From Nakamurella multipartita DSM 44233 (GTDB lineage: Bacteria > Actinomycetota > Actinomycetes > Mycobacteriales > Nakamurellaceae), in assembly GCF_000024365.1 (NCBI RefSeq), contig NC_013235.1, forward strand, positions 5,022,001 to 5,086,000: DNA of 64,000 bases, read 5' to 3'. This document shows, in pieces, positions 33,982 through 42,495 of the stretch; position 1 is the stretch's first letter, and every line of letters starts with the position of its first letter. The notes under the pieces were generated by a model. It was not told where the DNA came from, did not search any database, and saw only the letters and a program-made list of their open reading frames with translations. Position numbers and translations under genes: made by a program.

Positions 33982-36143
33982 GCCGGGGGACCCGTGGTCG
34001 CGACGACGACCGGCGCGGAAGTGAGACGGTTGACGGCGTCATCGAAGTCGGACGCCAGGTGGGGGTAGGCGGCCGCGCAGGACGGCTGGGCCGCGCAGGC
34101 GGCGAAGATCGCCGCGAACGAGCTCGCGGGCGCCGACCACCAGTGCTGCACGATGTTCAGGTTCGGCGGCGACACCGAGTCGAGCACCACGCTGCGGATC
34201 CCCTCCGGGTGGTCACGCAGCAGCACCGCTGCCAGCTTGCTGCCGTAGGAGACGCCGTAGACGTCCCACTGATCGATGCCCAGGGCCACCCGCAGATCGG
34301 CGATGTCGGCGGCGTTCTCGGCGGTGTTGTACGCGGAGAGGTCGACCCCCGCCGCCGCCCACCGGTCCCGGCAGGCCCGCACCGACTCGACCTCGTGGGC
34401 CGTGGCCGCGTCCGAGGAAAACGGCATGCTCGCCAAGTCGTTGACGGCCGTGTCGTACTCCGGGCAGTTCAGCAACGGGTCCGAGTGCAGCGTGCCGCGC
34501 TGGTCGACGAAGTAGACGTCGCGGTCCGCGTTCACCCCCTGCCTGGTCATCGCCGCGTAGCTGATCGAACCGGCCCCGCCCGGACCGCCGACCAGCACCA
34601 CCAGCGGATCGGCGGCCGGGGTGGCCGAGACGGCCGGCGCGCGGGCGACGAACACCTTGATCGTCCGACCGTTCGGCCGGCTCCGGTTCTCCGGCACGGT
34701 CAGGTACCCGCAGGTCATGGTCGACGGGAAGTCGAACGCCGGCAGACCAGCCATATTGGGCCTGGGACAGGGACTTTCCGCGAAGGCCGCCGGCTGCGTG
34801 GCGGTCGATTCGGCCGCAGAGGTCGTCGCCGCGGCACCACCCGGCGGGTCGAGGTAGATCAGATCCAGGACTTTGACCATGAGTGAGTTGGCGGTCTGGG
34901 CCATCGTGTCGACGTTGACGGCCTGGTTCGTCCAGACCACGAGCGTCACGCCGTTGGCCTTGTCGACGCCCATGAAGGAGTTGTAGCCGGCGGTCTCCCC
35001 GCCGTGGTAGGTCAGGGTGATGTCGCCGATCGTCTGCCGGGTGATGCCGTCGCCGTACCACTGCCCGGCGGGGTTGTCCGGATTCTCCACCTGGGGGCTG
35101 TCCGCCCAGAGCTGCTGGTAGTGGTGGTCGAGCACGGCGCCGCCGGTCAGCGCGTCCATCCAGGTCGCGAGATCGGAAGCGGTGGAGACGACCCCGCCGG
35201 CCGCGAAGGCGAACGAGTGGTTGACGCCGGTGACGTCGGTCGGTGACCAGCCGCCGGCGTGAGCGGCGGCGACCTGCTCGGGCGTGTACTGCGGTTCCCC
35301 GAACAGCGCGACCGACGAGCTGCCGTACTGATAGCCGTGCGCGTAGGGCTCGGGCAGGGTGGTGTCCGAATCGGCCGGGAGCGCGGTATCCGTCATGCCC
35401 AGCGGACCGAACAGCCGCGCCTGGAACGAGTCGGCCAGCGACCGGCCGTCGACCTTTTCGATGATCATGCCGAGCAGCACGTAGTTCGTGTTGCTGTATT
35501 CGAACGCGGCGCCGGGCGCGAAGTTGACGGGTTGACCGAACGCGATGTCCAGCAGTTGCTGGGGCGCCCAGGCGCGGGCCGGGTCGTGGTCCAGGCTGTC
35601 CGCGATGATCGGCGAGTTGGTGTAGTTGTACAGGCCGGTACGCATTTGCAGCAGTTGCGCGACGGTGATCGTGTCGCCGCCGGGAACGCCGGCCACGTAG
35701 GCCGAGACCGGATCGTCCAGGCGCAGTTTGCCCTCCTGCGCGAGCTGCAGGATCACCGCGGACGTCATCGTCTTGGTGTTCGAGGCGATCCGGAAATGCG
35801 TTCTCGCATCGGGGGTCTGCGAGGTGCCCAGTTCGGTGGTGCCCGACCCGACGGTCACCTCCCCCTGCGGGGTGCGTACCAGGACCACGGCGCCGGGGAT
35901 CAGCCAGTCCGTGATCGTTGTGTCGACCAGGGCCTGCAGGGCGGCCGGGTCGACGGTCTTGAGGACCGCGGCCGGGGCTCCGGCGGACTGCCCGGCTGAC
36001 TCGGCCGGAGACTCGGCCGGCGACTCGGCCGGCGACTCGGCCGGCGACGACGCCGGGTCACCCGAGGCGCCGCTGCAGGCGGACAGGGCCAGCAGGATCA
36101 CCGCGGCGATCGCGCCGCCGGACCGTCGGGTGGGGTTGGTCAT
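33921..36143 (-). CDS. Fused serine hydrolase (beta-lactamase class) and alpha/beta hydrolase lipoprotein, C-terminally truncated
   Basis: A 740-residue exported fusion. The signal ends in lipobox LSAC (C23), followed by SPAE repeats (about 32-50). The first catalytic domain is a class C beta-lactamase/DD-peptidase type: SNTK at 121-124, YSNTNY near 213, and HGG in TYHGGETAGY. A second domain begins near 465 and resembles tripeptidyl-aminopeptidase-type alpha/beta hydrolases: VGGPGGAGS oxyanion loop, VYFVDQRG, and nucleophile YGVSYGSK. The usual C-terminal part with the catalytic Asp/His is missing: the last 19 residues come from the 84-bp repeat. The second domain is therefore probably inactive. 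ATG 36141-36143 overlaps the VOC stop (ATGA). Confidence 0.8.
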   Translation of the reverse strand: MTNPTRRSGGAIAAVILLALSACSGASGDPASSPAESPAESPAESPAESAGQSAGAPAAVLKTVDPAALQALVDTTITDWLIPGAVVLVRTPQGEVTVGSGTTELGTSQTPDARTHFRIASNTKTMTSAVILQLAQEGKLRLDDPVSAYVAGVPGGDTITVAQLLQMRTGLYNYTNSPIIADSLDHDPARAWAPQQLLDIAFGQPVNFAPGAAFEYSNTNYVLLGMIIEKVDGRSLADSFQARLFGPLGMTDTALPADSDTTLPEPYAHGYQYGSSSVALFGEPQYTPEQVAAAHAGGWSPTDVTGVNHSFAFAAGGVVSTASDLATWMDALTGGAVLDHHYQQLWADSPQVENPDNPAGQWYGDGITRQTIGDITLTYHGGETAGYNSFMGVDKANGVTLVVWTNQAVNVDTMAQTANSLMVKVLDLIYLDPPGGAAATTSAAESTATQPAAFAESPCPRPNMAGLPAFDFPSTMTCGYLTVPENRSRPNGRTIKVFVARAPAVSATPAADPLVVLVGGPGGAGSISYAAMTRQGVNADRDVYFVDQRGTLHSDPLLNCPEYDTAVNDLASMPFSSDAATAHEVESVRACRDRWAAAGVDLSAYNTAENAADIADLRVALGIDQWDVYGVSYGSKLAAVLLRDHPEGIRSVVLDSVSPPNLNIVQHWWSAPASSFAAIFAACAAQPSCAAAYPHLASDFDDAVNRLTSAPVVVATTGPPARFADQNRAGMRMLGLLARL
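35998..36050. repeat. 12-bp tandem repeat encoding Ser-Pro-Ala-Glu
   Basis: GGCGACTCGGCC-type units repeat about four to five times and encode the SPAE linker directly after the lipoprotein signal of the fused hydrolase. It probably acts as a flexible wall-spanning spacer and may vary in copy number. Confidence 0.75.
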
Positions 36144-36679
36144 CGGGGCCGTCCTCGCGGTGGGGAAGGGTGGGTCGAACCGCCGTGCAGCACCTGCCTG
36201 GCTCGCTCGACCCAGTCCGGGTCGACGATCTCGTCTCCGTCGCGGAGCATCGACGGGTCGAAATCCGCGTTGAAACAGTTGATCTCGCCTTGCAGCCCGT
36301 CGGGGTCGGCAAAGCGGAGGGACAGCATCGGGCCCAGTGGCCGGATGTCGCCGCTGGACGCGTCGGCGGCGAGCAGCCGATCGCGGATGGTGGTCAGCGC
36401 CGCGACGTCGGGAACGGCAAAGCCGAGGTGGTCCAGGCGGCCCCGTTCGAACATGGCCGAGGACCACCCGTGGGCGGCCGGGTCGTACCCCGCGATCTCG
36501 AACGCCTGGATCATCACCGACCCGGCCACCAGGACGGCCTCGCGGGCGTGCGCCGGGCCGAACACCACCGTCGTGCGCAGCCCGATGACGTCCTCGTAGA
36601 AGGTGCGGAACCGGTCGAGGTCGGCCGTGACGACCGCGACGTGGCTGATGCCGCACGGGCCGATCGCCTGGGTCACCAC
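36140..36679 (-). CDS. VOC/glyoxalase-family protein
   Basis: A 179-residue vicinal-oxygen-chelate protein with two beta-alpha-beta-beta-beta modules. GISHVAVVTADLDRFRTFYEDVIGL is the first metal-ligand strand, LDHLGFAVPDVAALTTIRDRL the second, and FADPDGLQGEINCFN contains the terminal glutamate ligand. The substrate (glyoxal adduct, antibiotic or aromatic diol) is unknown. Two consecutive GTG codons (36679, 36676) could start it. It lies 39 nt downstream of the large ATPase gene and overlaps the hydrolase gene by 4 nt, so an operon is likely. Confidence 0.82.
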   Translation of the reverse strand: MVTQAIGPCGISHVAVVTADLDRFRTFYEDVIGLRTTVVFGPAHAREAVLVAGSVMIQAFEIAGYDPAAHGWSSAMFERGRLDHLGFAVPDVAALTTIRDRLLAADASSGDIRPLGPMLSLRFADPDGLQGEINCFNADFDPSMLRDGDEIVDPDWVERARQVLHGGSTHPSPPRGRPR

Positions 36680-36718
36680 ACCCGTACGGCGTTCACCCGG
36701 ACGGAACGAATTGTTCCG

Positions 36719-39700
36719 TCAATCCGCGTCGGCGCGGACGGACCAGGTCAAGGCCGCGCCCGGCGTGGGCAGGTAAAGACAGTGCCGGCCGGTGCGCACC
36801 GCATCGTCCAGATGGGCGCCGAGCAGCGGGGCCTGGCGACCGATGGCGGCGATGGTCCTCCGGAGGTTGCGCACCACATTGACCCGCGCGCGTTCCGCGT
36901 CCGAACCGGTCGGCCGGTCCCGGCTGCCGAGCCCGACCGCTCGCCGCAGCTCGCGCAGCAGCATTTCCATCTCGGCGTGCGCCCGTTCGGCGCGCACCAC
37001 CTCGTGCCCGGCATCGGCCTCGTCGACCTCGGCCTGCAACCGGTGCAGGCGACGCCGGTATTCCCGCTTGGCCTGCGCGTCCAGGGCCGGACCGAGGTCG
37101 GTGGCGGCCGGCGCGCCGGGTCCGCCGGCGAGTTCGACCGCGGCCACCTCGACGCCGGGTGCGCGCAGGAGACGGGCCAGCTGCCCGGGACCGGGGCTGT
37201 CCAGCAGCCGGGCGTCGCCCAGCGGCGTCCGCAGCAGCCACCCCGACCCGTCGCGGCGCATCGACGCGGTTCCGGCCGGGCCGGCCGGCACCCCGCTCGG
37301 CATGCCGGCCCGGTCCGCCGGGCGATCCGCCCGGCGGACCTCGATGGTCAGGGCGAGCGCATCGGCCTCGGCCCGCAGCACGTCGGGTGCCCACTGCGCT
37401 GGGCCCTCCCCCGCGGCGTCGACGGCGTCGGCCAGGTGGTCGAGGCAATGCACCAGCAACGGCGGCGACGGCATCGACCGGGCCAGCGCAACGGCGTCCC
37501 CGGCGTGCCGGACGGCGGCCGCGGGATCCCCGGCGAGCAGGGCCAACCGGGCCAGGACGTCGTCAACGGGCAGGCCGGCACTGTGTCCGCCGCCGACGTT
37601 GAGCAATCCCGCGTAGGGCAGCAGCGCCCGGTAGGCCGGCGTCGCGTAGCCGGCCGCGCCGGCCCGGGCCACGATGTCGCTGAACTCGCGGAGCAGGTGG
37701 TCCCCGGTCCACGAGCGGAGCAGCTGTTCGGGCCGGGAACCGAAGCGGTGCAACACCTCCTGCACCCCGGCCGGGTCGCCGAACAGTTGCGCGCCATACC
37801 CCTTCTGCACCTGGAAGACCGGGGACGGCACGTCCCCCAGCATGTCCATGGTGATCCGGTGGATCTCCTCGGCGCGCGGGTCGGGCCGGCCGTACAGATC
37901 GAACAGCATGAGCTGGTGCAACGCCTCGCAGCCGAGCACGACCACCGGCTCGATGCGACCGGAGCCCACCTCGACGGCCTCCAGCATGGACGCCCGGGCG
38001 GAGAGCAGGCTGCCGTTCAGCGCGAGCAGCGTGGTGCGTTGCACCCGCGTGATGTACCGCCACCACGGCGAGGGCAGCAGCGCCGCCAGTACCTCGGCCC
38101 GACCGAGAGCCTGTCCGGCGCCGCCGATGTCGCCGTCGTTGAGCAGCAGCCCGGAGCGCCGCTGGTGCCCGGAGATGGCCAGGTCCGATCGGCCGGCCCG
38201 TTCCGCGAGGCGGATCGCCTCGTCCGTGGCGACCATGGCCGCGGCCAACGCCGTGGGGCTGGTCGCCGGTCGGACCGAGTCGAGCAGCAGTTCGGCGATC
38301 AGCTCCGGATCAGCGAGGGATCGGGCCACCGCGACGGCCTCGGCCGACCAGGCGGCCACCCGCTCGGTCGCCTCGACGTCGGCGCCGCCGATGATGGTGA
38401 GCCGGCCCAGCAGGGCCGCGCGAAGGCGGCGTTCCTGAGCCGGCAGGGCGTCGAGCGCGTCCTCGAGCCGCCGCATCCGGGCCAGGTCCGGGACGAACGC
38501 TGAGGCCCACAGGTTGGCGCCGATTTCCGCCCGGGCCCGGGCGACCGGGTCCGCGGACGTCCGGGCCAACTCGGCCGCCTCCTGGTACAGACCCAGGGCC
38601 GGTTCGAGATCACCCAGCCAGCTGAGGATGTCGGCCAGGTCCACGGCCACGTTGGCGCGCAGCTCGGGCCGGCCGGCCCATCGGCCGGCGGTCTCGCGAG
38701 CCTCCCAGAGCAGTTCGGCGGCCCGCGCCGGCGCTCCGGCGGTGATCAATTCGACGGCGACCAGGCGCGCCTGGTCGACGGTGGCGGCGGCCGCCTCTCC
38801 GGTCGCGTCCTCCGCGCTCCCCACGGCAGCCCGTAGCCCGTGCCCGACGGACGCCGCCCGGCCGTCGATGCCGCCCACCGTCCGCCACGCCGCGGCCAGC
38901 CGACCGTGCAGCTCGGACAGGTCGACGTCCTGCTGGGCCGCCTCCGCCAGCAGCGCGTGGTGGAAGCGGACGCCGTCGGCGGACACCGCGTCCAGCACAC
39001 CTCCGACCACGGCGGGCCGGAGCCGGGCGGCCAGTTCGTCGGCGGGACAGGCGCACGCGGCCGCCAGCACGGACAGCGGCGCGCCGGGGCCGCCCACCGC
39101 GGCGACTGTCAGCGCGTTCCTGGTGTCGGCAGCGAACCGGGCCAGCGACCGCCGCAGCACCTGCCCGATCACCGCGTCGCCGCTTGGAGCCCGGACGAGT
39201 TCCTTGACCAACAGAGGATTCCCACCGGTGCGGGCCAGCAGCTCGGCCGGGTCGATGGCGTCGACGGGGCGCTGCGACCCGGCGGCGTCCTGCGCCACCA
39301 ATCGACGCACCCCGTCGATGTCCAGCCCGCCGAGCCGGATGGGCCGGGCGACCCGGCGCAGCCCGTCGATCGCCGGCGTGTCCGGCTCGTGGTCGCGGCT
39401 GGTGGCCAGCAGGGCCACCGGCGCCTCGCCGAGCGCCCGGGGCAGGCGTTCGAGCACCCAGATCGCGATCGGGTCGGCCCAGTGCAGGTCCTCCAGCACG
39501 ACCAGCGACGGCCCCCCGGCGGCCAAAGCATCGGCCAACGCCTCCAGGTGCTCCCACCGGCGTTCCCCCACGGGCAGTGCGGGGTCGCCCCGGACCGCGA
39601 GGCCGAGCGCGCGGTCCACCTCCCGCCAGAGCTGCATCGGCCGCCGGGACGACGCGTCGGACTCACCGCGGAGCACCCGAAGGCCGACCGCGCGGGCGAG

Positions 39701-39883
39701 CCGGGACGCTTCGTCGGCCAGCCGGGTCTTGCCGATCCCGGCCTCGCCCATCAGCAACGCGATCGTCGGTCGACCGGTCCGGGCGGCCTCCAAGACCTGC
39801 CGGATCCGGTCGAGTTCGGCCTCCCGACCGATCAGGGCGTCGGCCCCGGCCTGGCCCGTGCCCGGCAGAGTCATCGACATCAC
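36719..39883 (-). CDS. Large AAA ATPase, MalT/AfsR-like signalling protein
   Basis: A 1054-residue STAND-type ATPase. LIGREAELDRIRQVL and Walker A GEAGIGKT lie near the N-terminus, then LVVLEDLHWADP (Walker B/sensor), followed by long alpha-helical TPR-like repeats and a C-terminal block RVNVVRNLRRTIAAIGRQAPLLGAHLDDAVRTG. Related proteins carry a LuxR HTH or a BTAD domain; neither is clear here. It could be a regulator acting through its C-terminal block, or an ATP-dependent sensor. It precedes the VOC and hydrolase genes in the same direction. Confidence 0.8.
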   Translation of the reverse strand: MMSMTLPGTGQAGADALIGREAELDRIRQVLEAARTGRPTIALLMGEAGIGKTRLADEASRLARAVGLRVLRGESDASSRRPMQLWREVDRALGLAVRGDPALPVGERRWEHLEALADALAAGGPSLVVLEDLHWADPIAIWVLERLPRALGEAPVALLATSRDHEPDTPAIDGLRRVARPIRLGGLDIDGVRRLVAQDAAGSQRPVDAIDPAELLARTGGNPLLVKELVRAPSGDAVIGQVLRRSLARFAADTRNALTVAAVGGPGAPLSVLAAACACPADELAARLRPAVVGGVLDAVSADGVRFHHALLAEAAQQDVDLSELHGRLAAAWRTVGGIDGRAASVGHGLRAAVGSAEDATGEAAAATVDQARLVAVELITAGAPARAAELLWEARETAGRWAGRPELRANVAVDLADILSWLGDLEPALGLYQEAAELARTSADPVARARAEIGANLWASAFVPDLARMRRLEDALDALPAQERRLRAALLGRLTIIGGADVEATERVAAWSAEAVAVARSLADPELIAELLLDSVRPATSPTALAAAMVATDEAIRLAERAGRSDLAISGHQRRSGLLLNDGDIGGAGQALGRAEVLAALLPSPWWRYITRVQRTTLLALNGSLLSARASMLEAVEVGSGRIEPVVVLGCEALHQLMLFDLYGRPDPRAEEIHRITMDMLGDVPSPVFQVQKGYGAQLFGDPAGVQEVLHRFGSRPEQLLRSWTGDHLLREFSDIVARAGAAGYATPAYRALLPYAGLLNVGGGHSAGLPVDDVLARLALLAGDPAAAVRHAGDAVALARSMPSPPLLVHCLDHLADAVDAAGEGPAQWAPDVLRAEADALALTIEVRRADRPADRAGMPSGVPAGPAGTASMRRDGSGWLLRTPLGDARLLDSPGPGQLARLLRAPGVEVAAVELAGGPGAPAATDLGPALDAQAKREYRRRLHRLQAEVDEADAGHEVVRAERAHAEMEMLLRELRRAVGLGSRDRPTGSDAERARVNVVRNLRRTIAAIGRQAPLLGAHLDDAVRTGRHCLYLPTPGAALTWSVRADAD

Positions 39884-40219
39884 CGTCCCGATCCGGCCCC
39901 GGCACGCCGTCGTGCCGGCGGGCGACCCACCGCGGGCCTGCCCGAATGGTCACGAGTCGTCCGCGGCTCATGATCTCCGCTGAGCCGGACGATGGCAACG
40001 CCCCGAGCCGACCGGTTGGTCCACCTCCGGCCCGCCGGGTAGAGTGGAACGGTTGCCTCGGCGAGGGCGGCCCGGTGCTCATGGGAGCAGTCATCCGGGT
40101 CAGCCGTGATCGACGCGGTGGGTGTGATTCCCGCGCGTCGCTGCGCGGTCGAATCTCCCGCCGCGGTCGCATCGTTGTTCGTCACGTGGATCGTCACCAA
40201 GTAGTCGAGGAGTACAGCT
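39884..40219. other. Intergenic region holding rplY promoter
   Basis: No gene is seen on either strand. A small hairpin CGGCTCA-n10-TGAGCCG lies near 39963. The rplY promoter candidate lies at 40016-40045, which would give a leader of about 165 nt. Confidence 0.5.
40016..40045 (+). promoter_or_regulatory. Candidate rplY promoter
   Basis: TTGGTC (40016-40021), 18 bp, then TAGAGT (40040-40045). The -10 is a good SigA hexamer. It faces rplY and lies 175 bp upstream of its start. Confidence 0.45.
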
Positions 40220-40843
40220 GTGTCCGAGGTTCGCCTCATCGCCGAGACCCGTACTGAGTTCGGTAAGGGCTTCGCCCGCCGCATCCGCCGCGCCGGCAAG
40301 GTTCCCGCCGTGCTGTACGGCCACGGCACCGACCCGCGTCACCTGTCCCTGACGGCGCGGGAGTTCGCCGCCGCCATCAAGGGCGGCGCCAACACCGTGC
40401 TCACCCTGCAGCTGGAGGGCGGCGACGAGCTGGCCCTGCCCAAGTCGGTCGTCCGGCACCCGTTGCGCGACTACTTCGAGCACGTCGACCTGCTGCTGGT
40501 CCGTCGCGGCGAGAAGGTCACCGTCGAGGTCCCCGTCATCGTCGAGGGCGACGCGGAGTCCGGCACTCTGGTGCTCAACGACCTGACCACGCTGTCCATC
40601 GAGGTCGAGGCCCTGAGCATCCCCGACAGCCTGTCGGTGGACCTGACCGGCGCCGTCGCCGGCACCCAGATCCTGGCCGGCGACGTCACCCTGCCCGCCG
40701 GCGCCTCGCTGATCACCGACGCGGAGGCCCTGGTGGTCGCCGTGACCGTCGCGCCGACGGCCGAGCAGCTCGACGCCGAGACCGAAGAGGCTGAGGCCGA
40801 GGCCGGCGTCGTCCGGGACGAGCCGCAGGCCGAGTCCAACTGA
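40220..40843 (+). CDS. rplY: 50S ribosomal protein L25/Ctc
   Basis: Binds 5S rRNA in the large subunit. The first 90 residues form the L25 domain ([32 protein letters not shown]), and the rest is the TL5/CTC C-terminal beta domain ending in an acidic tail ([10 protein letters not shown]). At 207 residues it has the long actinobacterial form. GTG at 40220 has GAGGAG eight bases upstream. pth follows 2 bp after the stop. Confidence 0.96.
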   Translation: MSEVRLIAETRTEFGKGFARRIRRAGKVPAVLYGHGTDPRHLSLTAREFAAAIKGGANTVLTLQLEGGDELALPKSVVRHPLRDYFEHVDLLLVRRGEKVTVEVPVIVEGDAESGTLVLNDLTTLSIEVEALSIPDSLSVDLTGAVAGTQILAGDVTLPAGASLITDAEALVVAVTVAPTAEQLDAETEEAEAEAGVVRDEPQAESN

Positions 40844-40845
40844 CC

Positions 40846-41436
40846 GTGATGGTCGGTGCACCCGGCGACGGGCCGTTCCTCGTCGTCGGTCTGGGCAATC
40901 CGGGCAAGCAGTACGCGGGCAACCGGCACAACGTGGGCGCGATGGTCGCCGACGTGCTGGCCGGCCGGCTCGGGGCCGGTTTCAAGTCGCACAAAGCGGG
41001 CGCCGATGTCGTCGAAGGACGGCTCGGCGCCCGCCGCGTCATCCTGGCCAAACCCCGCTCTTACATGAACCTGTCCGGCGGGGCGACCGCGGCCCTGGCC
41101 AAGTTCTTCAGCGTCGTGCCGGCCCGGGTGATCGCCGTGCACGACGAGCTCGATCTGCCGCCGTCCACGATCCGGGTCAAGCAGGGCGGCGGCGAGGGCG
41201 GGCACAACGGGCTGCGCTCGATCTCGGCCAGCCTGGGCACCAAGGACTACCTGCGGGTCCGCTTCGGCATCGGCCGACCGCCCGGCCGGATGGATCCGGC
41301 CGACTTCGTGCTGCGGGACTTCTCCGCCGCCGAACGCAAGGACCTGGGCGTCGACCTGGAACACGCCGCCGACGCGGTGGAACTGCTGGTCGAGCAGGGC
41401 CTGGAAGCCACCCAGAACCAGCTGCACGCGCCCTAG
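40846..41436 (+). CDS. pth: Peptidyl-tRNA hydrolase
   Basis: Recycles peptidyl-tRNA released during translation. [24 protein letters not shown] holds the catalytic histidine, [12 protein letters not shown] and HDELDLP supply the Asn and Asp, and [12 protein letters not shown] is the second signature. It has 196 residues. GTG at 40846 is followed directly by ATG at 40849, and either may be the start. Its TAG stop lies in a CTAG that is also the stop of the convergent gene. Confidence 0.96.
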   Translation: MMVGAPGDGPFLVVGLGNPGKQYAGNRHNVGAMVADVLAGRLGAGFKSHKAGADVVEGRLGARRVILAKPRSYMNLSGGATAALAKFFSVVPARVIAVHDELDLPPSTIRVKQGGGEGGHNGLRSISASLGTKDYLRVRFGIGRPPGRMDPADFVLRDFSAAERKDLGVDLEHAADAVELLVEQGLEATQNQLHAP

Positions 41437-42263
41437 GCGCTCGGCGTGGCGCGGCGGGCGCGCACGAACCCGAGCACCCCGGCGACGACGAGCACCGCGG
41501 CCACCACGATGGCGGCGACTGCGGTGATGGTGGATGCGGGCTCACCGGTCAGCCGGCCCACCGCGATCCAGCTGATGCCCCAGGCCATGGCCGCGGGGAT
41601 CGCCGGGTTGCCGTTGCTGCGCGCGATCAGCAGCAGGCCGATCCCGAGGGCGACCAGCAGCACCAGCACGGCGGCCGCCCCGGCGAGGCCAGGCTCGGGG
41701 GTGACACCGCCGGCGACCAGCGCCGCGGTGATGTTGGCGCAGGTCGCGACGCTGACCCAGCCCACGTACAGGCCAAAGGTGCCGTCCACGATCACCGCAT
41801 CGAGCACCCCACCGGCCCGGGTCCGGGCGCGCCGGCCGATCAGCAGGCCCAGCACCACTACCAGCGCCACGATGACGACGACGCTGGCCGCGAGCCACCC
41901 GGCCCGCACCACCAGCAGCCACGCCGCGTTGAGCAGCATGGACGCGGCGACCAGCCAGCCGATCCGGCGGTGCAACGGCGCGTGCAGCTGGCCCGGCAGC
42001 CACTGCCACACCGTGTAGATCGCCAGCCCCAGGTAGATGACCGACCAGATGCCGAACGCCGGCCCGGCCGGCGCGATCAGCGTGGCGTCGGCGGACAGCG
42101 CACCGCCGGCCGCCTGGGCCACCGGTGGTCCACCGAGCACGCCGGCGCCCACCAGGCTGCCGAACAGACAGGCCACCTCGCTGACCGTGACGACGGCCGC
42201 GCGCAGGATGTCGCGCCGCCCGTCCACGGCGGTGACGGGCTGGGCGGTGGTGGCGTGGGACAC
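41433..42263 (-). CDS. TspO/MBR-like tryptophan-rich membrane protein
   Basis: A 276-residue integral membrane protein with eight or so hydrophobic helices. [25 protein letters not shown] is the typical sequence of the long bacterial tryptophan-rich sensory-protein group related to Tsp[15 protein letters not shown] is a second conserved stretch. The ligand is unknown; porphyrins and small hydrophobic compounds bind TspO. GTG start, with GAGGAG ten bases upstream. It converges on pth with a 4-nt overlap of stop codons. Confidence 0.75.
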   Translation of the reverse strand: MSHATTAQPVTAVDGRRDILRAAVVTVSEVACLFGSLVGAGVLGGPPVAQAAGGALSADATLIAPAGPAFGIWSVIYLGLAIYTVWQWLPGQLHAPLHRRIGWLVAASMLLNAAWLLVVRAGWLAASVVVIVALVVVLGLLIGRRARTRAGGVLDAVIVDGTFGLYVGWVSVATCANITAALVAGGVTPEPGLAGAAAVLVLLVALGIGLLLIARSNGNPAIPAAMAWGISWIAVGRLTGEPASTITAVAAIVVAAVLVVAGVLGFVRARRATPSA

Positions 42264-42373
42264 GGGATGCGGTCTCCTCGGGATGCGGCCGGCCCGATTA
42301 GGGTTGATCGGGTCGGTCGATCAGTTCCCCGGACCGACCGCCCCGACACCGGTTCCGCCCAACCCCTTCGCCC

Positions 42374-42434
42374 GCCGACTTGCCACAAACGGACCGCTGC
42401 CGGCGGGCCAGCGGTCCGTGTGTGGCAAGTCGGC
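42374..42434. repeat. Large 26-bp-stem inverted repeat
   Basis: 42374-42399 and 42409-42434 are complementary at 25 of 26 positions around a 9-nt loop; the arms begin GCCGACTTGCCACA. It lies between the TspO-like gene start and the acyl-AMP ligase stop, both on the minus strand, so it can act as the ligase terminator. Its length exceeds an ordinary terminator and suggests another dispersed palindrome family. Confidence 0.75.
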
Positions 42435-42495
42435 GCCCGGCGGGGGCGGGCAGGCAGGGCGAGCAGGCGGGGGAAGGGCAGGCAGGCGGGGCGGC

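Noticed and set aside
36144..36656. Extension of the fused hydrolase into the VOC gene
   Set aside because: No protein-like sequence; the lipoprotein signal begins at 36143.
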